From Pterobdella sp. o SKG-2022 (Eukaryota > Annelida > Clitellata > Hirudinida > Piscicolidae), in the NCBI GenBank assembly GCA_964035795.1, contig OZ038321.1, positions 5,632,996-5,696,995 on the forward strand: a stretch of 64,000 nt of DNA, given 5' to 3'. The notes beneath the pieces are model-generated. The model was not told the origin of the DNA, searched no databases, and saw nothing but the letters and a program-made list of their open reading frames with translations. The first letter of the stretch is position 1, and every line of letters begins with the position of its first letter. Below are positions 23,937 to 34,960 of this stretch, in pieces. A program made the translations under genes and the position numbers.

Positions 23937-26900
23937 AATGAGCGTTCGAAAGTTTAAAAAACTGTTTATTTCCGTTTTGATATTTTGTTTTCATTATGTT
24001 TTGGTATTTTGTTTTTATTATTCTGATAGAGTAATTATGGGTTTTCGTCGCAGCTTTTAAGACGTGATTTTGTGGATTAGTGCACATGGTGATGGCCAAT
24101 CCAAACCTTGTAATTGATTTGTTTGAAACAATTGAACATGATTTGGTTCTTTTATTACATGAAGATCTTGAACAACTAATTACAGCTTTCGATAAAATTT
24201 ATGACGGAAATGAAAGTTTCATGAAATGAAAAGTATAAATTTCAACAAAATCTACGTGACACTTCAAAACTTAAATTTTAAAATCAATACAGAACACTTG
24301 CAATCGTTTGTCTGCAATAACAAGTAATTACAACAATTCTTTGAAACTTTTGAACACCAAAAATTCAGTATTGGAAAGTCTAAACAAATGAAGGAATTAA
24401 AAGCACTGAGGCTCTTTAAATCCACCTCATTGGAAAATATGCATTAAACGAAAATATTGAATATTTATTTATGGAGCAGAAAATTTTTGGAAAACCTTCA
24501 AAATCACTTACTTCTTCAAACCTTCCTAGGTTATTTGAGACCTTTCTACTTTTCAAAACTTCAAGCGTTTCAATTTTGAAAAACTTTAAATGCTTATTTC
24601 TCAAAAAATATAAGAACTAAGTATCCCATACCACAACTTCCTCTTCTGCATCAAAGCATATCTCTACTGAACCACATAAGATCTAACTTTCATTCTGGCA
24701 CGTTTTACCACTTTACACCTCACTACCCACACTCTATTCTTCTACTCAACTCAGCACCAGACCTCAACACCACGCCACTACAAACACTTGGAAGTTAATT
24801 TTATCATTTTGCTTTAAAAAATTTCTATCAAAACCTCTACTAAAACTTTTTAAAGATTTTAACCACTGAAATTACTTTTGGAAATTTTGAAGCTTAAAAC
24901 GCAATCTCAGCTCTCTTCAAACTCTAGAGTCCCTGCTACATTTCGACGTAAGAAAAAAAAAACTGTTTATGATGATCATTATAATAACAAAAATGATGAA
25001 AGTGATTGAAAAAATATTTTAAACAATAAAAAGTAGAACTGATAAGTTTTATGAATTTAAGGTGTAGGAAGGGGAAAGATAGGGTTTGAACCACATTAAA
25101 AAATTGAAAACTAGCTATGAAAAAGTGATGCTGTTTAAACAAATTAAAACGAATAAATAAAATATTAAAAATCCCAAACACTGTGGTTAGTGGTGGTGTA
25201 AACGTGGCCTTATTGAAACATCAGGAATATATAACGTATTGGATACATTACAATGGAAAACATAACATGTTGAATTTCTCCATTCATTTCTGATTGATTG
25301 GAAAAGTAGCTGGGTTGATGAATAAGTAAGGAATGAATGATCGAGTAAGCTGATGAATAAAGGAAAAGAGTTTAAAAAACAAACAATGAATAAGTTAAAT
25401 AAATGAAACAATCAACTAGTGAAACACGAAAATATTTAATAAGAAAAACAATGGAAGAATAATGAATGAAAAAATGCATATCTAAACAGATATATTCTGC
25501 GACATCACTAAGCATCCGAAGCACCTTTTGAGCCCGTGCAGTCCAATGAAGTAAAATCCCAATAAGCTGAAACGAGTTGAACTAGAGTAAAACAAGCCAA
25601 TTTAGTTGAGTAAAGTAGAGTTAAATGAGTAAGATAAATCAATTTGTGTGAAGTTATTTCAAGTCATTACAAATTGATATTTAAAAAATAGTTTATATGT
25701 TTACTGATGCGTGAAGCTCTTCGATTTGCAAAAATCATAAATTTGAAAAAGACTATGCCTACATTATATTCATAAAAAAGCATTATTATTTTATGATGCC
25801 AATTGTGTAATATGATAACTGAAATCTTGGTGAAGAGATGAGTTTTATGGCTATTGAAGTCCTTATTCAGTTTGATGGCTTTAAAACATCAATAAGCCCA
25901 CAAACCTCTAAGTTTTATTAGAAAAAACTGTAAGTAGACTAATACTTCAATAAAAATTATTATTCAGTTATTATTTAAATTGAAATCCAGACTTCAGCGC
26001 ATGCGCATGAACATAAAATTGGAGATGCGTTGGATGCGTAGTGGTTCATGGTGATACATATAGCAGTGACAACGTCTCAATATTGTCTTTTTGTTGTTCT
26101 TAGGCTTCTAATCGTTTAAATCAGTTTGTTATTTTTGTCGGATGTTAATTAATTGACTAGTGTTATATATTTTTTGAAAGTTTCAAACAGATAATAATTT
26201 ATAACTGATACTTTTGGAATAGATTGGGAAACTTGATATGTCACAATGTTCCATAGGAAAACGATAGAACCAAAGGTTTAAGCATGATTCAAAGCAATTA
26301 TGAAAACTTGGTGTATGGACAATTGGACTAACATGTGACATTTGCTTCGAATGTGTGTGATCAATTTGAATGTTTACTAAGCTTGGTGATAAATTTGGAA
26401 CAACACAGCGGGAATTTAACATTGTTTCACTTTATTCTCAATCATTCTGCCAATGACATTAAAAGCAGCCTTTAAATAGTTTGATAAAACTAAAATCAGG
26501 GTGAAATTAAGAGTAAAAACTTATAAAATAGTTTTATAGAAATAAGCTGAAGGAGAACTTATAAATAGAACTTGAAATGTCTTGACGATCCGATAGATTA
26601 TTCAGCTTATCTTTGAGTGGTCATATCTATCTAAGTGCGAGGTTCGAGTTTGTTAGATTTATTTGCATACATTCAGTGAAATTATTTTAAATAAATTAAA
26701 TTTTCCATTATTTTTATTTGAAAAGATTGAATTTCTATTTGTGCGTTGTAAATATAAAATTTTTCCTATTGATAATAATTTACAAAAAAACAAATAAAAA
26801 ATTTAAAAAATAATAAAGAATTGATATCATTATTAATAATATCTTTATTAGTTCAATAATGCCGATCATTAAAATCAGTATTAGTATTTCATGTTATATA

Positions 26901-27043
26901 TTATGAAATTAATTACAATTTTGAATCACCTACATACCCCGTCACAATTCCACACTACATCCACCACCATTTCACCCAAAACTACCATCAACCACTGACC
27001 ACACCCATCAACCTATATTTAATTATACCTAATACTACCACAG
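23937..27043. other. Intergenic upstream of the dopamine receptor gene
   Basis: No gene recognised. The reading frame of the receptor exon stays open for some distance upstream of 27052 (at least to about 26900), so an N-terminal extension or another upstream exon could lie at the right end of this stretch. Confidence 0.45.
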
Positions 27044-27051
27044 ATACCACC

Positions 27052-27263
27052 ATGGATTTAGCGGGTCAAATTCTGTTGAGTTTCATTTTGAGTTTCTTTA
27101 TTATCACAGCGCTAGCAGGAAATCTTCTGGTCATTGTGGCCATCCTCACAGACAGGAATCTTAGAAAAGCTGGCAACATCTTTCTTGTTAGTCTTGCTTT
27201 GGCTGACACCTTTGTAGCTTGCTTCGTCATGTCGTTTGCTATGGTGAACGATGTAGCTGAAAG
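27052..27263 (+). CDS. D1-like dopamine receptor, exon 1 (TM1-TM2)
   Basis: This is the start of a class A amine GPCR acting at the plasma membrane. The ATG has a strong context (CCACCATGG). TM1 carries [10 protein letters not shown] and TM2 [15 protein letters not shown] (Asn1.50 and the LAxAD motif). The exon ends in phase 2 (AG|GTAGGT), inside an Arg codon just before the first extracellular loop Trp. The N-terminus is very short for a Dop1-type receptor. The frame is open upstream with an in-frame Asn-Thr-Thr, and a CCACAG acceptor-like site ends at 27043, so the true start could lie further 5'. Together the four exons give about 488 residues. Confidence 0.88.
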
Positions 27264-28260
27264 GTAGGTGCTTTTGTGGGTGGTGGAGTAAGATTTATTA
27301 CGGGAAGTGTGGTTATGGGAAATTTGGGGTGTGTGTTCAAGGTAGATAAGTACTTTTTGGTAAAATTTATTTATAAACTAAAAATAGTTCACTTTACTAT
27401 AATTTGAAGTTTAATCAATGGCTTACCACGCTTCGATGCAACTGGTTGCGTGCATTTCAAATCATTTTATGGAAACTCTATCACAACTGCTACATTCATA
27501 CAACCCTGAACAAGAAACTAAGCTTGAAAACTCACTATAACTGGAGTGTCTGAAACGTCCGAGTGTCACTTGGATAAATGAGTGTTTTCACGGCACAAAA
27601 CTAAGTTTCAGACTGAAAAAGTTTTTGTGGATTTGACAGATTTGATAATAATTCAAAAAGGAGATTTCTTCGAACACGTTAGATTACAGAATAATACTGA
27701 AGAGGTGCCATACTTTATCTTATCGAGGTTTTGTTAACACTTTTAGATAACTCTTCAAAATAATTTCAAACTTATTTCTTGTTATAAATTTAATTGGAAA
27801 AGTTATCACCCCGTGGTCATGAAAAATTAAAAAAACTCATAAAAATCACTGAAAAAAAAGATGTTTTGTTGAAATTTTCAAATCAAATGTTCAAAATAAT
27901 GGCAAAATGATGCAAAATATGATGAGAATACGTCTTGCTTTGAAGTTCTGTGGCAGTTAATAGCCGAGTAAAAAGTTGCTAAGTTGTTAGGGAAGCCTGA
28001 GGTAATTCGCTCGCATATAAATGCCTTTCCACTCGGATTCATTTCATACTTTTGTAATCTTCAGATTAATCCTTTGCCGTTTTTAATTCGATTATTTCAA
28101 AAAAACTATAAAAATGATTTCCATCGACATTTTGCTTTTATGAAATAGAGTTATATAATTTTAAATTGTATAACCAATTTTTCATGAGAAACATTTACTC
28201 AATAAACCATACAAAACTCACCTCCATCAAAGCACGCTCCCCCATAGCACCACACTTCAG
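27264..28260 (+). other. Intron 1 of the dopamine receptor gene
   Basis: Donor GTAGGT, acceptor ACCACACTTCAG. No coding sequence or recognised repeat inside. Confidence 0.8.
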
Positions 28261-28413
28261 ATGGCTGTTGGGCAAGGAGTTCTGTAAGATATGGATCTCA
28301 GCTGATGTCATGTGTTCTAGTGCATCCATTCTGAACCTGTGTGCCATCAGTCTGGACCGCTATCTGCATATCCGCAGTCCTCTTCATTATGATAACATGG
28401 TCAGCCATAAGAG
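28261..28413 (+). CDS. D1-like dopamine receptor, exon 2 (TM3 and DRY)
   Basis: The exon encodes W-LLGKEFCKIW, then TM3 with SADVMCSSASILNLCAISL and the DRY motif. The Asp in SAD is the amine-binding Asp3.32, and the Cys in EFCK is the disulfide partner of loop 2. CSSASILNLCAISLDRY is characteristic of D1-like dopamine receptors. It begins after a pyrimidine-rich acceptor, with A completing the split Arg codon (AG|A). It ends SHK-AG|GTAAAA, again in phase 2 within an Arg codon. Confidence 0.93.
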
Positions 28414-29738
28414 GTAAAAAAACTACTACTACCTGTTACAACTACTACTAGAGAAAAGAAAAATAAAGATGAAAAATAATAGCACAAATAATGAAAATTT
28501 ATAACTTTATAAGAATAATAACGATATAATTGATTTTTTTCACCGACCGAATTTCATGGTGCTTTTCAACATCCTTGTATTTACGCACACGTAATGTCCA
28601 AAGTGTCAGTTAAAATATTAGAAGTTAAATTCAGCGTTGTGCTTTTTGTTCTTATATTTATAGGACTTAAATATCAGCCGACTTCCAATAAGACAGTTTT
28701 GCATCGTACGTTTTCAACTGTGTGAGAATGCTAAAAAGCTTCGGTTTATGCCGCTCATTCATTTTCTCGACGTTCTTTTTTCAAATTGTGTGTAGATCTT
28801 ACACAAAAAAACTGAATAAATTCTATATTAATTTTATGTTTAAGAAGTTATAAAAAAATGTTAATCATTTGATTTTTATTAACTTTCACTCAAAATTATG
28901 GCACAAATCTTCAAACTACTTGATAATTTAAGGTAGAATAATTTAATCAGTTCAGCTAAGTTCAATATTACCATACTTCAAAGAAAAATTGACAAATTTT
29001 CATGATTGAAATTTAATTTTAATAATTCCAAGAATAAATTATTATATACAATTTAGTTAGAAAAAACACGTTTATTCAAAAATGCTGATAAGTTTATCCT
29101 TATGATTCAAGTTTAACAATGCGCAAGATGTCTTTGAAAAGTTACTGATCTACTCCATATCTTGAAGCTTTTGAAATCAAAATACCCCAGCTTAACAGTG
29201 TCTTGATTTTTTTGTAATAAATTTTTAAAATAACATTGCCAAACGGCATCTAAACGAGTTATGCAGATGTGCATAAACTCTTCATGGCGTTTGTATTAGC
29301 AGAAAAAACTTGCGCAGCGATTTTGAAATTTTTTTCAAGGATTCATATGATAGTTCAGTTAGTTTTGTCATTTATATGACAGAAATGCAACAAATAAGAT
29401 GAAAGCAATCATTTTAATGTGCATGCATAGAAAGCACTGGTACTTTCAAGCGATTTATTCTGTATTTAACACTAAATAAATTTTAAGGATAAAAAATGGA
29501 AGTTATTAAATTTTGGTGTAGGTGCATTGATACACGTTTTCCAATTAATTTTCACGAAATTAATTGGGTATATTCACTTCGATGAATTGAAGCAGTTTGT
29601 AAGCTTAATTTTCCAAATAGTTTTCAATAAAAACTGCTTCTAAAAAAAATTAATTAAACTTAAAAAAAACAATACAATTGACTTTTTCAGCTATAAAAAA
29701 GCAAAGTACTATAAAAACAATATCAAAATGCACACCAG
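28414..29738 (+). other. Intron 2 of the dopamine receptor gene
   Basis: Donor GTAAAA. Two acceptors are in the same phase: TGACTTTTTCAG ending at 29690 and ATGCACACCAG ending at 29738. Otherwise the intron is AT-rich without recognised content. Confidence 0.7.
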
Positions 29739-30290
29739 AGTGTTATTTGTTGTGGCAGTAATTTGGACCATGTCAGCTCTCATCTCCTTCCTTCCAATAC
29801 AATTGGACTGGCACCAGCTTGAAATCAGACCTTCTGTATCAAAGTTCAATCTCACAAACTCCACATTCAACTCAACTCTTTACAAAATTCTCACGTCCAC
29901 TCAAGCCAACAACACCACTACTAAAATATCCATCAGCGATGAAGACATGTGTCAATTAGAACTGAGTCCATTATATGCTGTCACTTCATCTACCATTAGC
30001 TTCTACCTCCCTTGTCTTGCTATGACTCTCATTTACTATCGCCTCTTGCAGTATGCTAAAAAACATGTATCTCACATCAAAATGACTACTACACCCCACA
30101 TCTCCAAACAGCCAAACAAATCTCTGCACACCTTGAAGACCTCCAGCTCTCCTTCCCAAGTCTTGAAAGTCACATCGACAGATAAAACATCGGACCACAA
30201 AGCATTCATGACCCTGGGCATCATCATGGGGGTCTTCCTGGTTTGCTGGGCTCCTTTCTTCACTGTTAATGTCGTTGATTCATTTTGCAG
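29739..30290 (+). CDS. D1-like dopamine receptor, exon 3 (TM4-TM6)
   Basis: TM4 has VLFVVAVIW and SFLPIQLDWH, matching invertebrate Dop1R1 receptors. Loop 2 holds several N-glycosylation sequons and the disulfide Cys (DMCQ). TM5 has YAVTSSTISFYLPC with the catechol-binding serines. Loop 3 runs through KKHVSHIK to TSDHKAFMTLGIIMG. TM6 has FLVCWAPFF. Choosing the acceptor at 29738 makes the DRY-to-TM4 loop align with Dop1R1 without a gap. The stronger-looking acceptor at 29690 would add 16 basic residues in frame. The exon ends FC-AG|GTGGGT, phase 2. Confidence 0.92.
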
Positions 30291-30637
30291 GTGGGTTCTT
30301 TTTGTTTGTGAGGCTGCACGTGTTGTTTGCTCGAAATTTAATTTTGTAGCGATTTGAGGTGTTTGTTTGTCTATAAAATTGTGTTACCCGGTATTTTTAG
30401 TGATGCTTTTTAATTATTTTTTGAAAAAAACTAATTAAATAACTAAATTATGAGTTTGACTAAACTGAATTATTCTGTTGTGCTATATAAGAAAACAATG
30501 AAATTTAGTATTAATAATAACGAAAGACAATGCCCGAAAAAAAAGTCTGATGAAGCCAACATTATCAATCCTTCTCATCTGATCTATCCTTCCACACAAC
30601 ACCCACCCCTCCACACAACACTCAACCTTCCCTAAAG

Positions 30638-31187
30638 ATGTGTACATCCAGTAGTGTGGGCATCGTTCACATGGTTAGGATACGTCAACAGTTCCATGAA
30701 CCCTGTCATTTATGGCATTTTCAACAGACAATTCAGAGATGCTTTTCAAAAAGTTATCTACTCATTCCTTTGGAAATGTTGTGGTGTCAAAGACCGCTAT
30801 TTTGATTACAACCAACCTTATCAGACTCCTCTAATCAGAAGCTTCCAAGGAAACGAAGATGTGAGAAACAGTTTGAAAATGGTTAAATCCATCAGTGGAT
30901 TTCCAGGAATGGTTGGCAATTCAATGATGTTCCAAGAAAAGGAGTGTACTGATCTCAAAGCAATCCCATGCGCTCGGAGCAACTCAATCAAAACAACAAA
31001 CCAGTTTGAACTAACAAGCTTTAAGACAACGATTTCTTCAAACAAACTTGAAAACACAAAATCAGAGGTAATAAAAAGTAGCAATATAACAATCATTGTA
31101 GATAAGTTTAGAATGGTGGATGAAGATGAAGACAACGATGTCAGAATCATGGGTGGTGATGAAGATGGTCATGAGATGAAAAAATGA
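30638..31187 (+). CDS. D1-like dopamine receptor, exon 4 (TM7 and tail)
   Basis: It starts after CCCTAAAG, with A completing an Arg codon, and gives [15 protein letters not shown], then [10 protein letters not shown] (NPxxY), then [12 protein letters not shown] of helix 8 and a WKCCG palmitoylation-type cysteine pair. The cytoplasmic tail of about 130 residues is Ser/Thr-rich and ends in an acidic stretch with MKK-stop. The 347-bp intron before it shows nothing else. With the other exons it encodes a Gs-type dopamine receptor by family knowledge; ligand and coupling are inferred. Confidence 0.93.
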
Positions 31188-32935
31188 ATCTTTCAAATAT
31201 TGTTTCTGATTTAAGACTCTTTAAGACTAATTGATATGACTCATATATACATATATATTTACACTCCGGTCTCAACGACATTAATGTTTGGTTTTCATAT
31301 TTCATCTTGTATCGCAATTGAAGTATTTTTCAGTGTTTTTATGAATAAATATTTAACTTTTGAAGCACTTTTTAAAAATTTGAACTTAAAACATCGATGA
31401 TAACTTGATGTGTATGTTTGCCACATGATGGAGGTCACTTGCTGGTAGGCTTGCAAAAAACTATGATGTTGAAAGCTATAAAAGAGATCTAAAAATTGTG
31501 CCATAAAATTGAAGCAACGTTTATTTTATGTTGAAAAAGCAAAACTGACATTTGAGTTTTGATTTTCAACTATTTGAAATCATTGCTCGCCTAATTTGTC
31601 GCCTGTTTTTTAATGCCGAATCATCAAATATGTGCTTGAGAGCTATATATTCCAAAAACATTAGGTCAAGAGATAGATGGATGAGTGTAAAAGTTGATGA
31701 ATAAACAGATAAAGCATTAGATAGGTGGAAGAATCAAAGATGGACTGATGAATGGATGAGAAAAAGATGGATTGATGGAAGGAGAAATGGAAGGAAGTAT
31801 GAGGATATATTTAAGGACTTTTGATCAAACTTGAAAAATTGCTGGCATCAAAATTTGTAGAAAGAGGAATGGATTGTATTTCAGTATTTCTTTTCAAGTT
31901 TGATTTTAGAGTTTTTCCTAAATCTATTTGAAGTATTTATTCGAGACTTATTAAAGTATTCTGAAAATGGGTTTTAAATTGATCCTAATGGATTTTCTTG
32001 AGTCTTCAACAAAAACCTTTATTTGAAAAAATTCAAGTTTCCACACATTATAAATTTTTATGAAAAACTTGAGTTTGTTTTTTAAAGATGATTTGTCAGT
32101 AAAATCAATAAGCTTTGTTGATAAAAAATTAAATGTTAAAAGTATTGTCCTGTCTTTATATACTTTTCAGGTTTGTAATATTAAAAAAAAATCGAGTTAT
32201 AACTCAGAAAAACAATTCAATACCTTCAAATTTTGGATCATGGGGCATCTGAACAGCACAATGTGCTTTCAAAAGCTTCATCAAAAACAAATGTTAATTT
32301 TTCAAACTAAAAACATTTTAATTTATGAATTAAGCTTTCTAAAGTAAATATTTTTATTAATTTCTGAAAAGTATTAAGAAGTTAATCTCAAAAGCTTCAG
32401 AATGAATGGGATTTTTATAATCAAAAAGGAACAAAAAAGTGCTTGAATGGCAATATCAGACCATCCACACAACACACACCACAACTAAAACGTTGCTGTT
32501 GCAATAAAACACTAAATAAATTAAACATAAATTCTCCCATCAGATTGTTCGATGGTTCCGACGTGCCACCATTTGAATACCAATAATAAAAACAATTTTA
32601 TTATTATTTCTATTATTATTGTGCTTTCTCATGGCTAAGCCGGTTAGGAATTTGGTACCAAGCTTTTTTCAAAAGCCTAGGGCGAAAAATCTAAATTTCT
32701 TGACTTCTTTTCAGCACTTTTCTAAAAATAAAACCACTACCAAGTAATGCTGATTTTTTATTGTTTCAAAAGATATATTTACGCCAATAAGTTTAAGATA
32801 ACAAGTTAATTTATCAAAATATAATAATAATTATTATTATTTTTATTATTTGAAATCTATTAAACGTTTTGCCGGAAGAATTTTTGTAAGACGGGTCATA
32901 ACTAATAACCAGAGTTACTAACTATATCTACAGCT
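31188..32935. other. Receptor 3' flank and intergenic sequence
   Basis: AATAAA at 31344-31349 is a possible poly(A) signal of the receptor gene. Degenerate GATG/GGAT-rich sequence lies at about 31675-31800. No other gene seen. Confidence 0.5.
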
Positions 32936-34960
32936 TCAGAACTTTTTCAGGACTCTTGCGGTACCGAGTAACGCCGTTTCTTGCAGCTCTCCCACATTCG
33001 ATTTGATTTCTAATTGGTGGATAGAGCTTATGAAGTTTTTGCTTATACCTCCAAGACCTACAATTACAATCAGTACCCCATGCACTTTCTTTTGCTGTCT
33101 GTTAACTTCTCTTCGCAGATTCTGATACTTATCAATTTTTTGTTTTCTTTTTTTTGACTGCAGTCTCCATGTACAACGACATCCACAATCAAACACTTTT
33201 TTTCTTTCTTGTTTAAAACGACAATGTCAGGTCGACGGGCTTTTATTATATTGTCACATTGTATATTGAAGTCCCATAAGAACTTTATGTCATCATTCTC
33301 CACAACACTATCTGGCTCATGTTTGTACTACTTTTCATTACATTTTAATTCATTTTTTCTGCAAAAATCCCAATGGAGTCTTCTGGCAACGTTGTCGTGA
33401 GTCTCTTGTACTCTTTTTGAGCCAGCTTCTCGCATTCACAGCTTATGTGTTGAACGGTTTCACCTTTGCTGTCACACATCCTACACAGTGGGCTGTTGGC
33501 TGTTTTATTTATGTGGAGTTTGAGATAGTTGGTCCTTAAGGCTTGCTCTTGATTCGCACATAAAAATGATTCAGTTTGGATTTTAAAATCGCTTTTACTT
33601 AGCCACCTCCAATTTAACTCTGTCCACTTTTGCTGATGTATCTCTTAAGAACTGTCCATACATTCTTTTTTTATTCTTTCATCTTGAATATTTTTTTTCA
33701 TATCTTTCACTGTGCCAGTTACTGGATTTTTAAATCTTCTCTAGCTGCACATGAGAGTCTTTCATTGCATTCTTTCATGTGATTTTTAAGGCTGATTTCG
33801 GCCAAGACAACAGTATCTTCAGCATTTGCCAGTTCACGCCCGCCATCTTTTCTTGGTATATATAATCTATCTACATCATTTTGAGGTAGCAGTTCATTAT
33901 GCATTGTTAAAAGTTTCCTAGTTTTTCCTTTTATTGAATGGAGCTGGCTCGGTTTTTTTCGAACTAAGAAAAAGCGCTGAATATCTCAAAACAGGAATAG
34001 CCCAAGTGCTAAGAACCCTATTAATATTACCTGCATTCAGTTTTTTCTTAACAATTTTTGGCACTCTTTTGTATGCATTGTAAATTTTGAGTTATATTTC
34101 TTTTTTATGTACATCGTCAGCTTGTACGGTACCCCGATACTTGTAACCTTCTCCATCTCTCAATGCTTTCATTACTGTGTCGTCGGGTAGCTTAACTCCG
34201 TCTGATTTAACATTTTTTCCTCTTTTCATTACTAACGTTGAACATTTTTCGATACTGAATTTCATGCCGATATCTTCACTAAAAATTATAACTGTGAGTC
34301 GAATTCTTTCTCGGTTTTGGCATACAGTTTGAGATCATCCATATAGAGCAGATGATTGACCTTTTCTTTATTTGTAAAGCTGTAACGTTAGAGAAATGAA
34401 GGCTATGACAAAAAAATGTGGAGATAATGCATCTTGGAATATTCTTCTCTTTCTTTCTACTTCACTTAGCTTTTTATTGTTACAGGTCAATTCTCTTCAC
34501 CAGTTTTTCATTGTGGGTTACAAAAAGGTTATCGGTTTTTTACTTAGCCCAAATGAATAGAAGCAGGAGTTGAAGAGCACCTCGAACGCTTTTTGGGAAT
34601 CAATCCAGTCTATTGCTAGATTTTCTTTTCTCATTTTTACCTCTCAGTATAATCTTGTCTATTTATAACTGATCTTCAGTTTCTCTGCTTCTCCTTCTGC
34701 ATCTTTTTTGTTCTTCTGGGAGAAATCGGTTGTTTTCCGAAAGGTGTAGATCTCATCTGTTAGTAATGCTGTCAATATTATCCAACATAGTGGTAGGCAT
34801 GTTGCTTTCCACGCCACCTACAGTTATGCAGAGTTTTTCATAAATTTTCAAATTTTACATTATGGTTTTTGGACAAATAGAATTTTGCAGTGTAGCGTGC
34901 ACTCAACTGTTCTTTTCATCCTTGGCCGTAAAAACACAACATCGCTAAAACCTTGAATGG
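32936..34960 (-). mobile_element. LINE with restriction-like endonuclease (R2/NeSL/R4-like), decayed
   Basis: Read on -, pieces of one polyprotein follow in order but in different frames. They are RFLPEEQKRCRRRSRE near 34740-34680, a catalytic LLYMDDLKLYAK near 34334-34360, RLYIPRKDGGRELANAED near 33820-33880, a CCHC finger (CRMCDSKGETVQHISCEC, 33433-33490), HDNVARRLHWDFC near 33360-33400, RPDIVV...IVDV near 33170-33230, and GTARVLKKF-stop at 32936. The CCHC, RHDN and RPDI-X-D order is that of restriction-like endonucleases of R2-type LINEs, which cut the target DNA. Several frameshifts and stops make it dead. The 5' limit is approximate. Confidence 0.8.

Noticed and set aside
23562..23957. 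131-codon His/Pro/Thr-rich frame
   Set aside because: The second half is degenerate CCAT/CACC repeat and the first half has no recognisable feature.
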